The notes beneath the pieces are model-generated. The model saw only the letters and a list, made by a program, of their open reading frames with translations. It searched no databases and was not told where the DNA came from. A program made the position numbers and the translations under genes. From an uncultured Muribaculaceae bacterium (GTDB lineage: Bacteria; Bacteroidota; Bacteroidia; Bacteroidales; Muribaculaceae), in assembly GCA_910578385.1 (NCBI GenBank), contig CAJTQV010000021.1:1-46392 (forward strand): a stretch of 46,392 bases of DNA, read 5' to 3'. Shown here in pieces: positions 25,513 through 33,022 of the stretch; within the stretch, counting starts at the first letter, position 1; every line of letters starts with the position of its first letter.

Positions 25513-28317
25513 TTGAGACGCTTTTTAATCTACATAGCGGCGGCCGTAACACTCGGCATCGCCTATTCTCAGAACGCTGACCGTCAAGCCCCACAGCAGG
25601 GAAAGACGGTGACGGACACTGTCGCCCCGACAGTGCCCGGTCTTTTGCGTCCTGACTCGGCGGGACTATCTGACATTCTGCCCGATGTGCTCCCCGGACG
25701 CGAACCGCTCGACACGACCTCGGCCGACACACTCGACACCCGCGGTGGCCGTACCATACTCTCACGCATTGACCGCTCGAAGGTTGACATAGAGAGCGCG
25801 GTGACATTCTCGGCCAAAGACTCGCTTGTGCTCGAAGGTCTCAACAACGCCTATCTGTATGGCGACGGAACGGTGGAATACCAGGACTTCAAGCTCAATT
25901 CGGCTGAAATCCGCATGGAGCTCGACAGCAGCACCGTCTATGCCACCGGCATGACCGACACGGCCGGAGTCGTTACGGGACAACCTGTATTCAAGGACAA
26001 AGGTGGTGAGTACGAGTCGGAGACGATGAAGTATAACTTCAAGACCGAACGCGGCTACATAACCGGCGTAATAACCGAGCAGGACGAGGGATTCCTGCAA
26101 GGAGGCAGGGCGAAACGGATGGAAGATGGCTCGTTCTACGTGGAAGATGGTAAATACACCACCTGCGACGACCATGAGCATCCACACTTCTACTTCCAGC
26201 TCACACGCGCCAAGGTGCGTCCCGACAAAGATGTAGTGACCGGTCCCGGCTACATGGTGCTCGCCGATGTGCCGCTGCCCCTCGCCCTACCCTTCGGTTA
26301 CTTCCCCTTCTCCAAGAAATATTCGAGCGGTGTGATTTTCCCATCGTTCGGCGACGATTACAACCTCGGTTTCTACCTGCGCAACGGAGGCTACTACTTT
26401 GCCATAAACGACAATGTGGACCTCGCCCTGACCGGAGAGATATACACCAAAGGTTCATGGGGACTGAGCGCACGCTCCAACTACGTGAAACGCTACAAGT
26501 TCAAGGGAACGTTCGACATATCGTTCCTCAACACCGTCTATGGCGACAAAGGTGCCCCCGACTATTCACGGATGCGTAACTTCCAGGTAATCTGGAGCCA
26601 CACCCAGGATGCCAAGGCGAACCCGAACCTGAACTTCTCGGCATCGGTCAACTTCGCCACCTCCGGATATACCCGCAATGACCTCAACTCATATTACAGC
26701 TCGGCGTTCACGGAAAACACCAAGTCGAGTACCGTAAACATGACCTACCGGTTCCCGGGTACAAAATGGAGCCTGTCGGCAACGGCCAACATCACGCAGC
26801 GTTCACAGGACTCGACACTTCAGGTGTCGTTCCCGAACCTGACCGTGACCATGTCGCAGACCGCTCCCTTCAAACGGAAACGCTCAGTCGGCGGAGAGAA
26901 ATGGTACGAGAAAATCAAGATGTCATACTCCGGACGCTTCCAGAACTCGCTCACCTCCGGTCAGGACGAATTCTTCAAGAAGAACATTATAAAGGACTGG
27001 AAGAACGGCATGCAGCACTCGATACCTATTTCGGCGACATTCTCGCTCTTCAAGTACTTCAACATCTCACCCTCCATCTCGATGAACGACCGCATGTACA
27101 CATCGAAGATCAAGCGGCAGTGGGACACACAGGCATCGCGCGAGATGATGGATACCACCTACGGATTCTACAACGTGTTCGACTTCAACACCTCGATAGG
27201 GCTCGACACCAAGGTCTACGGCTTCTGGAAACCGATGAAGTTCCTCGGCGACAAGGTGCAGATGATCCGTCACGTCATGACACCGACCCTGTCGTTCAGC
27301 TGGAGTCCGGACTTCGGCATGCCCGGCTGGGGTATCTATGATTACTACTATTATACCGACCAGGCCGGCAATCAGCAACGCCGCGACTACTCCTACTTCT
27401 CGCACGGAGTGTTCGGTGTGCCGAGCCGGGGCAAGAGCGGAGTCGTAACCCTCAACCTGGCCAACAACCTTGAGATGAAGGTCAAGAGCGACAAAGACAC
27501 GACCGGTGTCAGGAAAATCTCGCTCATAGAGAACCTGAGCCTGACGGAGAGCTACAACTTCGCCGCCGACTCGCTGCGTCTCAGTCCGCTCCAGGCCAAC
27601 ATCATGCTCAGGCTTGTAAAGAACTTCAACCTCAACATCAACTCGACATGGGACCCCTATATCTACCGTCTCAACTCGTCGGGCACCCCGGTGCAGGTTG
27701 ACCGTCTCCGCATACAGGAAGGGAAAGGATTGTTCAGACTGTCATCGGCCGGAACGAGCTTCTCCTACACATTCAACAACGACACCTTCAAGCGCAAGAA
27801 ACAGACCGACAACCGCAACACCGGCAATGACTATGGCGACGAGGAAGAGGAAGACTCCGAACATGACAGTTTTGCCGATCTGGCAGCAAAGAAGCGTGAA
27901 AAACGGGGCAAAAACGATGACGACACATCATCCGACTCCGACGGCTATGCCAAATGGGAGGTACCCTGGAGCCTGTCGGTGAACTACTCGGTAAGCTACG
28001 GTTACGGAGATTTCGACTACGACAAGATGGAATTCAAAGGACGCTGGACGCAGAACCTGAGCTTCAACGGCAACATACGGCCAACGAAGAACTGGAACTT
28101 CTCATTCTCGGCCAGCTACGACTTCTCGGTACACAAGATAGCCTACATGAACTGCTCAGTGAGCCGCGACCTGCACTGCTTCACGATGACAGCGTCGTTC
28201 GTGCCGGTGGGTCCCTACAAGTCGTACAACTTCCACATAGCGGTAAAATCGTCGCTGCTCAAGGACCTGAAATACGACCAGCGCTCACGCGCCACCAACG
28301 GAATACAGTGGTATTGA
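25513..28317 (+). CDS. lptD: LPS-assembly protein LptD (Bacteroidota type)
   Basis: A 934-aa outer membrane protein. A TTG start begins a signal peptide (MRRFLIYIAAAVTLGIAYSQN). An OstA/LptD jellyroll-like region follows (about 110-250: 'YLYGDGTVEYQDFKLNSAEI', 'GGEYESETMKYNFKTERGYITGVI', 'PDKDVVTGPGYMVLADVPLPLALPFGYFPF'), then a large beta-barrel to the C-terminus. A charged Asp/Glu/Lys-rich insert at about 755-815 interrupts the barrel and probably forms a surface loop. LptD places lipopolysaccharide in the outer leaflet. The nearby ATG at 25500 is out of frame. The start is supported by the promoter position and the signal peptide. Confidence 0.85.
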   Translation: MRRFLIYIAAAVTLGIAYSQNADRQAPQQGKTVTDTVAPTVPGLLRPDSAGLSDILPDVLPGREPLDTTSADTLDTRGGRTILSRIDRSKVDIESAVTFSAKDSLVLEGLNNAYLYGDGTVEYQDFKLNSAEIRMELDSSTVYATGMTDTAGVVTGQPVFKDKGGEYESETMKYNFKTERGYITGVITEQDEGFLQGGRAKRMEDGSFYVEDGKYTTCDDHEHPHFYFQLTRAKVRPDKDVVTGPGYMVLADVPLPLALPFGYFPFSKKYSSGVIFPSFGDDYNLGFYLRNGGYYFAINDNVDLALTGEIYTKGSWGLSARSNYVKRYKFKGTFDISFLNTVYGDKGAPDYSRMRNFQVIWSHTQDAKANPNLNFSASVNFATSGYTRNDLNSYYSSAFTENTKSSTVNMTYRFPGTKWSLSATANITQRSQDSTLQVSFPNLTVTMSQTAPFKRKRSVGGEKWYEKIKMSYSGRFQNSLTSGQDEFFKKNIIKDWKNGMQHSIPISATFSLFKYFNISPSISMNDRMYTSKIKRQWDTQASREMMDTTYGFYNVFDFNTSIGLDTKVYGFWKPMKFLGDKVQMIRHVMTPTLSFSWSPDFGMPGWGIYDYYYYTDQAGNQQRRDYSYFSHGVFGVPSRGKSGVVTLNLANNLEMKVKSDKDTTGVRKISLIENLSLTESYNFAADSLRLSPLQANIMLRLVKNFNLNINSTWDPYIYRLNSSGTPVQVDRLRIQEGKGLFRLSSAGTSFSYTFNNDTFKRKKQTDNRNTGNDYGDEEEEDSEHDSFADLAAKKREKRGKNDDDTSSDSDGYAKWEVPWSLSVNYSVSYGYGDFDYDKMEFKGRWTQNLSFNGNIRPTKNWNFSFSASYDFSVHKIAYMNCSVSRDLHCFTMTASFVPVGPYKSYNFHIAVKSSLLKDLKYDQRSRATNGIQWY

Positions 28318-28320
28318 CGC

Positions 28321-28490
28321 AGGATCGGCAAGATTTGACAGGATTTATCGGGATTTATCAGGATTCATCGGGATTTATCGGGATTCATCGGGATTCATCG
28401 GGATTTATCATGGTAAATCATGTTGCATCATGATGAAACTTGTGAAATCATGATTAATCTTGTTTCGACTTGGCGCAACTTGCGAAAAAA
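28321..28490. repeat. 10-bp phased tandem array, about 16-17 units
   Basis: Decamers in perfect 10-bp register start at 28321. The core is RGATTYATCR (GGATTTATCG, GGATTCATCG and so on, 28341-28410), drifting into TGNNNAATCA and TGNNNNNACT forms (28411-28480). It begins 4 bp after the lptD stop codon and ends 25 bp before the -7 box of the coiled-coil gene. Confidence 0.9.
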
Positions 28491-28514
28491 TATTGTGATT
28501 CCGATTTTTTTTTG

Positions 28515-28522
28515 TAAATTTG
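28515..28522 (+). promoter_or_regulatory. -7 box of the coiled-coil/zapA unit
   Basis: TAAATTTG at 28515-28522. The -33 element is weak. The predicted start near 28527 lies after the ATG at 28520 and supports the ATG at 28538. Confidence 0.65.
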
Positions 28523-28537
28523 CGAAAATTTGGCAAT

Positions 28538-28831
28538 ATGGCGGAATCCTTAATAACGACTCTGGAACGTCTTGACGCAAGAATCAAGGATGTCACCATG
28601 CGCAACGCCCGGCTTGTGGAGCAAAACCACAAGCTTGAGGAAGAAATCGCTGACCTGCGCCTTGAGATAGCCGAGGCACGCCGCGAACGCGACCGCGCAC
28701 GTCTTGATGCCGAGTATCTGACAGTCTCGCACCGGCTCGCAGACTCGCCCGACACTCTGATTGACACCCGCCGCCACATCGCCAAGTTGATTCGCAACAT
28801 CGACCGTTGCCTTGAAATGTTGAAGGAATGA
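28538..28831 (+). CDS. Small coiled-coil protein upstream of zapA
   Basis: A 97-aa protein, almost all one charged coiled coil (about 5-65: 'LERLDARIKDVTMRNARLVE', then EEEIADLRLEIAEARRERDRARLDAE) with a short C-terminal helix 'RRHIAKLIRNIDRCLEMLKE'. It has no signal peptide or TM segment, so it is cytoplasmic. It lies 4 bp before zapA and shares its promoter. By position and shape it may be a division-associated protein that works with ZapA, comparable to ZapB in proteobacteria, but I see no sequence homology. The start is fixed by the promoter. Confidence 0.8.
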   Translation: MAESLITTLERLDARIKDVTMRNARLVEQNHKLEEEIADLRLEIAEARRERDRARLDAEYLTVSHRLADSPDTLIDTRRHIAKLIRNIDRCLEMLKE

Positions 28832-28835
28832 GGAG

Positions 28836-29171
28836 ATGAACGATTCGGAAAAGATAAAGATGAACCTCAATATAGGCGACCAACGGATCACACTGACAGT
28901 GCCGGTCGCCCGAAAGGAATTCGCGAGGAATGTCGAGTCAGACGTAGACAAGCTCTACCGCAAGTGGCGCCAGGCGTTCCCCAAGAAGACCGACCGCGAG
29001 ATTTTCGCCATGGTTGCATATCAGTATGCCACTTTCTACGGCGAACTTAAAGAGCTTTATGACTCCGCCGCAGTTAAAGCTGCGGACTGTCTGAGACAAC
29101 TCGACAACGAGTCAGACCCGGAAGATAAAGACCCGGATTCAGACTCAGAAGGCATGGAATACTCTTATTGA
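28836..29171 (+). CDS. zapA: Cell division protein ZapA
   Basis: A 111-aa ZapA-family protein that bundles FtsZ protofilaments at the division site. It shows the N-terminal 'KIKMNLNIGDQRITLTVPVARKEFARNVESDVDKLYRKWRQAF' beta-alpha head and a C-terminal helix (YQYATFYGELKELYDSAAVKAADCLRQL) followed by an acidic tail (EDKDPDSDSEG). It is in an operon with the upstream coiled-coil gene. The stop codon sits inside the first unit of an 18-bp repeat (29167-29238). Confidence 0.88.
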   Translation: MNDSEKIKMNLNIGDQRITLTVPVARKEFARNVESDVDKLYRKWRQAFPKKTDREIFAMVAYQYATFYGELKELYDSAAVKAADCLRQLDNESDPEDKDPDSDSEGMEYSY

Positions 29172-29238
29172 ACGGAACATTCCGATTGAGCGGAAGATTC
29201 CAATTGAGCGGAACATGCTGATTGACCGAAATTAACGT
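29167..29238. repeat. 18-bp tandem repeat over the zapA stop codon
   Basis: Four 18-bp units start at 29167, 29185, 29203 and 29221. The first three are closely similar (ATTGARCGGAASATKCYR); the fourth keeps only the first ten or so bases. The first contains the zapA TGA. Confidence 0.8.
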
Positions 29239-29249
29239 TCCCATCCCCA

Positions 29250-29440
29250 CACTTTTCAGAAACCGGTGTTGCGAAGCCGACAGCCCGAGGGCAGGCGTAT
29301 CGCAGCACCCGCTGCATATGCACTCCCTGAAACCGAGTGGCGGCGTATTGCAGCAGCCGCTGTATGTGCACCACCAGAAACCGAGGCGACGTATCGGAGC
29401 CTTACCGGCACAAGCTGGTCTGCACGCAGATGACAACGGA
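29250..29440 (+). ncRNA. Candidate structured RNA between zapA and rny (possible 6S RNA)
   Basis: A 332-bp gap between zapA and rny contains two near-copies of a hairpin. Each has an outer 6-bp helix, one bulged base and an inner GCAGC/GCUGY helix with a four-base loop (about 29303-29325 and 29351-29377). Each copy is followed by a GAAACCGAG box. Differences between copies fall in the loops or convert Watson-Crick to G-U pairs, so pairing is kept. A third partial copy and a GCC-CGAG-GGC hairpin lie at 29258-29302. In E. coli the 6S RNA gene follows zapA, and I recall a similar zapA-rny location in Bacteroidales, but the sequence alone does not prove 6S identity. No convincing ORF is present. 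Confidence 0.35.
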
Positions 29441-29503
29441 AAAGAGAAAGAAACAACTTGATTATAAAACTAATATAAACAAAATTTAAAAGACCAAATA
29501 CAC

Positions 29504-31045
29504 ATGGGAACAGCCATATGGATCATCATTGCGGTCGCGGCACTCGCTATAGGTTATGCGGCGGCAATGTCGATCAGCAAAAAGAATGCCACGTCGCACG
29601 CGAACCGCATCATCGAGGATGCGAAGCGTGAGGCCGAGGTAATCAAGGAATCAAAAATCCTCAAGGCAAAAGAGGAAGAGATGAAGATAATCGGCGATGC
29701 CGAGCGTGCGGCCAACCAGCGTATGCAGAAAGCCCAGGCCAACGAGGCCCGTCTCAAACAGCGTGAGCTCCAGCTCAATCAGCAGCAGGGAGAACAGGCG
29801 CGCCGCAAGAAGGAACTCGAAACCATCAAGAACAACCTCGACAACCGCGAGCAGGTTCTTGAGAGCCGCAATGCGGAAGTCGAGCATCTTCACCGCCAGG
29901 CTCAGGAGGAACTGGTGAAAATCTCCGGTCTCTCGGCTGAGGAAGCCAAGGAGAAACTCGTGGAGTCGCTCAAGGATGAGGCAAAGACCGCAGCCGCAGG
30001 TTACATCAACGACATCATGGACGATGCCAAGATGACCGCAACAAAAGAGGCAAAGCGCATCGTTATACAGTCGATTCAGCGTGTGGCCACAGAAACTGCC
30101 GTCGAGAACTCGGTGACAGTGTTCCATATCGACAACGACGAGATCAAGGGCCGCATCATCGGCCGCGAGGGTCGCAACATCCGCGCTCTTGAGGCCGCGA
30201 CGGGCATAGAGATTATCGTGGACGATACCCCCGAGGCAATCGTGCTGTCGGGCTTTGACCCTGTGCGCCGCGAGATAGCGCGTCTGGCACTCCACCAGCT
30301 CGTCACCGACGGACGTATCCACCCCGCCCGCATCGAGGAGGTGGTTGCGAAAGTCCGCAAGCAGGTCGAGGAGGAAATCATCGAGACCGGAAAGCGCACT
30401 ACCATCGACCTCGGCATACATGGTCTGCACCCCGAGCTTATCCGCATGGTCGGCAAGATGAAATACCGTTCAAGCTACGGTCAGAACCTGCTACAGCACT
30501 CACGCGAGACAGCAAACCTCTGTGCCGTGATGGCATCGGAACTCGGTCTGAACCCCAAGAAAGCGCGCCGCGCAGGACTTCTTCACGACATCGGCAAAGT
30601 GCCCGATGACGAGCCGGAACTGCCGCACGCACTCCTCGGTATGAAACTTGCCGAGAAATTCAAGGAGAAACCCGACATCTGCAACGCCATCGGCGCACAC
30701 CACGACGAGGTGGAACAGACATCGCTCCTCGCCCCCATCGTGCAGGTCTGCGACGCCATATCGGGCGCGCGTCCCGGTGCCCGCCGCGAGATTGTCGAGG
30801 CATACATCAAGCGTCTCAACGACCTTGAACAGCTCGCACTCTCCTACCCCGGTGTGCTCAAGACCTACGCCATCCAGGCCGGCCGCGAGCTCCGCGTGAT
30901 TGTCGGTGCCGACAAGATTACCGACGAAGAGACCGAGAAACTCTCGACCGAAATCGCCAAAAAGATTCAGGACGAGCTTACATATCCCGGACAGGTGAAA
31001 ATCACCGTTATCCGCGAGACTCGCTCAATCAGCTTCGCTAAGTAA
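29504..31045 (+). CDS. rny: Ribonuclease Y
   Basis: A 513-aa membrane-anchored endoribonuclease that begins mRNA decay. It shows an N-terminal TM helix (4-23), a long coiled coil (about 30-170), a KH domain with 'IKGRIIGREGRNIRALEAATG' (about 210-265), and an HD domain with 'LLQHSRETANLCAVMA' and LLHDIGK (His361, Asp362). Length and order match the family. It lies downstream of the possible RNA region, in the same direction as zapA. Confidence 0.96.
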   Translation: MGTAIWIIIAVAALAIGYAAAMSISKKNATSHANRIIEDAKREAEVIKESKILKAKEEEMKIIGDAERAANQRMQKAQANEARLKQRELQLNQQQGEQARRKKELETIKNNLDNREQVLESRNAEVEHLHRQAQEELVKISGLSAEEAKEKLVESLKDEAKTAAAGYINDIMDDAKMTATKEAKRIVIQSIQRVATETAVENSVTVFHIDNDEIKGRIIGREGRNIRALEAATGIEIIVDDTPEAIVLSGFDPVRREIARLALHQLVTDGRIHPARIEEVVAKVRKQVEEEIIETGKRTTIDLGIHGLHPELIRMVGKMKYRSSYGQNLLQHSRETANLCAVMASELGLNPKKARRAGLLHDIGKVPDDEPELPHALLGMKLAEKFKEKPDICNAIGAHHDEVEQTSLLAPIVQVCDAISGARPGARREIVEAYIKRLNDLEQLALSYPGVLKTYAIQAGRELRVIVGADKITDEETEKLSTEIAKKIQDELTYPGQVKITVIRETRSISFAK

Positions 31046-31082
31046 ACTGCCGCTCTAACCGGAAAGCGACCGTAGAAACATT

Positions 31083-31122
31083 AATTTGAGACTTAGTGTA
31101 CAAATTTGAAACTTAGTGGACA
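31083..31122. repeat. 20-bp tandem duplication at the PSP1-gene start
   Basis: Two adjacent copies of AATTTGRRACTTAGTGKACA (31083-31102 and 31103-31122) differ at two positions. The GTG start codon of the PSP1 gene (31116-31118) lies in the second copy. Confidence 0.85.
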
Positions 31123-32432
31123 CAGAGAAGAATAAACGAAGATATTGTTCGGAAAAGGGTTGTCCGCGCGGAAAACTCTATGCCACCAACTGGCTTGAGG
31201 GAATATCGGACAGCAGCGACCACGGCATTGTCGAGGTGTCGTTCAAGAACACCAGGGTCGGTTTCTATACCAATCCTTCAGGGCTGCCGCTGAAAATCGG
31301 CGACATCGTGGCCGTGGAGGGGAACCCCGGGCATGACATCGGACGCGTGAGCATGGTGGGCCGTCTGGTAAACCAGCAGATGCGCAAGAACGGTGTCAAG
31401 GCCGACAGCGAGCTCAAGAAGGTGTTCCGTCTGGCCACCCAATCTGACATGGAGAAATTCGAGGAGGCCCGATCACGCGAGCATTCCACGATGATCAAGA
31501 CCCGAAAGATCGCCGAGGAGCTTGAGCTGAACATGAAAATCGGCGACGTGGAGTATCAGGGGGATGGCGGCAAAGCCATATTCTACTACATAGCCGACGA
31601 GCGTGTGGACTTCCGCAAGCTCATCCGGATACTTGCCGACACGTTCAAGATCCGCGTGGAGATGAAACAGATCGGGGCACGTCAGGAGGCCGGCCGCATC
31701 GGCGGCATAGGGCCCTGCGGACGACCGCTGTGCTGCGCCTCGTGGATGACGCACTTCGTGTCGGTAGGCACGGGTGCGGCGCGAATCCAGGACCTGTCGA
31801 TGAACCCGCAGAAACTCGCCGGACAATGCGCCAAGCTGAAATGCTGCCTCAACTTCGAGACAGACGTATACAGCGAGGCTCAGAAGAAGATACCGCCAAA
31901 AGATGTGGTGCTGGAGACAAAAGATGGTCTGTACTACTTCTTCAAGCCCGACATACTCGCGGCGACCGTGACATACTCCACCGACCGCAAGATTCCCGCC
32001 AACCTCGTCACAATCGACGCCCGCCGGGCGTTCGAGATCATCGCCCTCAACAAACAGGGCGTGAAAGTTGACAGCCTTCTGCCCGAGAGCAAAGCCAAAC
32101 AGGCGGAGAAACCCGCCTACGTTGACCTTGTGGAGCAGGAGAGCCTGACCCGCTTCGACAAATCGAAAAAGAAGAAGAAAAAGAAGGGTCAGCAACCCAA
32201 GCAGGAGAAACAGGGTGAACGTCCGGCAAAACAGGAGAAGCAGGGCGACCGACCTGCCAAACAGGATAAGCAGCGCGGAGAACGTCGTCAGCAGCCGAAC
32301 GAGAAGAAGGGTGACCGCCAACCCCAGAACGGGGAGAAGCGTCCCCAGGGCGAGAAACGCAACGGCAGCAACGATAACCGTCAGCGACAGAAGAAACCGA
32401 AACCGCAACAACCTAAAAAGAGCGAAGAATAA
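31116..32432 (+). CDS. PSP1 C-terminal-domain (RicT-like) protein
   Basis: A 438-aa cytoplasmic protein. The PSP1 domain spans about residues 35-270, with the cysteine motif 'GGIGPCGRPLCCASWM' and 'CAKLKCCLNFETDVY' typical of the family (RicT/YaaT in Bacillus, an RNA-processing and Fe-S-linked factor). The last ~100 residues are Lys/Gln/Pro-rich low complexity with repeated 'KQEKQGDRPAKQ'-like units, probably an RNA-binding disordered tail (inference). The start is GTG at 31116, inside a 20-bp tandem repeat; no ATG is available in frame near by. The stop TAA overlaps the gldH ATG by one base, so translation is probably coupled. Confidence 0.88.
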   Translation: MDTEKNKRRYCSEKGCPRGKLYATNWLEGISDSSDHGIVEVSFKNTRVGFYTNPSGLPLKIGDIVAVEGNPGHDIGRVSMVGRLVNQQMRKNGVKADSELKKVFRLATQSDMEKFEEARSREHSTMIKTRKIAEELELNMKIGDVEYQGDGGKAIFYYIADERVDFRKLIRILADTFKIRVEMKQIGARQEAGRIGGIGPCGRPLCCASWMTHFVSVGTGAARIQDLSMNPQKLAGQCAKLKCCLNFETDVYSEAQKKIPPKDVVLETKDGLYYFFKPDILAATVTYSTDRKIPANLVTIDARRAFEIIALNKQGVKVDSLLPESKAKQAEKPAYVDLVEQESLTRFDKSKKKKKKKGQQPKQEKQGERPAKQEKQGDRPAKQDKQRGERRQQPNEKKGDRQPQNGEKRPQGEKRNGSNDNRQRQKKPKPQQPKKSEE

Positions 32433-32950
32433 TGAACCGCTGTCTCTCTCCGCTTGTTTGGCTGACAGTGACGCTTATGGCGTTGCTCAGCGCGGCATGC
32501 ACGGACAGCGACACGGTGCCCTACTCGCACTTCGAGCAGGTTGGCTCCGATGGCTGGGACCCTCTCGACATCCTGGTGTTCGAGCCATGGCCGGCTGATT
32601 CTGCTGCCGCTGCCGGCAGCGTATACCGTATGGACCTTGTGATGAGATACTCGTCGCGGTTCCGTACAGCAGACCTGCCGGTAGCGCTCACCATCGAGGA
32701 TGAGAACGGCATAGTCCGCGCCGACACAATTGTGATAAGGCCTGCCGACAGCAAGAATGTCGAGACCAGACAACGTTACGGTGTGCGCGAGATGCGGATG
32801 ACACTTGACCCGCAGCTCCGTCTGCACGACGGATTCGCGGTCACGGTGTCGCCACTTGCCGCAAGAGAGCAGACCAGAGGCATGCTAAACGTCGGCATAA
32901 TACTCACCGACAGCCATGCTCCGCAACGCCGGTCGCCTGTCAGATTCTAA
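32432..32950 (+). CDS. gldH: Gliding-motility-type lipoprotein GldH
   Basis: A 172-aa lipoprotein with lipobox LLSAAC (signal peptidase II site, Cys24). The body shows 'YSHFEQVGSDGWDPLDILVFEPWP', 'YRMDLVMRYSSRFRTADLPVALTIEDENG' and 'MLNVGIILTDSH', matching GldH. In gliding Bacteroidota GldH supports motility, but it also occurs in non-motile Bacteroidales, where its role is unclear. Overlap with the PSP1 gene (TAATG) matches the conserved ricT-gldH order known from this phylum. Confidence 0.88.
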   Translation: MNRCLSPLVWLTVTLMALLSAACTDSDTVPYSHFEQVGSDGWDPLDILVFEPWPADSAAAAGSVYRMDLVMRYSSRFRTADLPVALTIEDENGIVRADTIVIRPADSKNVETRQRYGVREMRMTLDPQLRLHDGFAVTVSPLAAREQTRGMLNVGIILTDSHAPQRRSPVRF

Positions 32951-33022
32951 AGGCATGTTTGCATATAAACAAACTCTTGGAGTCAGTTTCATTAAGGATC
33001 CGTTTCATAAAAATAAACAGTC

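Noticed and set aside
28321..28490. CRISPR array
   Set aside because: Repeat units are contiguous 10-mers without spacers; the same applies to the other short-repeat arrays, and no cas genes are present.
29074..29461. Short ORFs on both strands between zapA and rny
   Set aside because: Repeat-derived Cys- or His-rich peptides arising from the duplicated hairpins; no start context and no family. The RNA-structure reading explains the repeats better.
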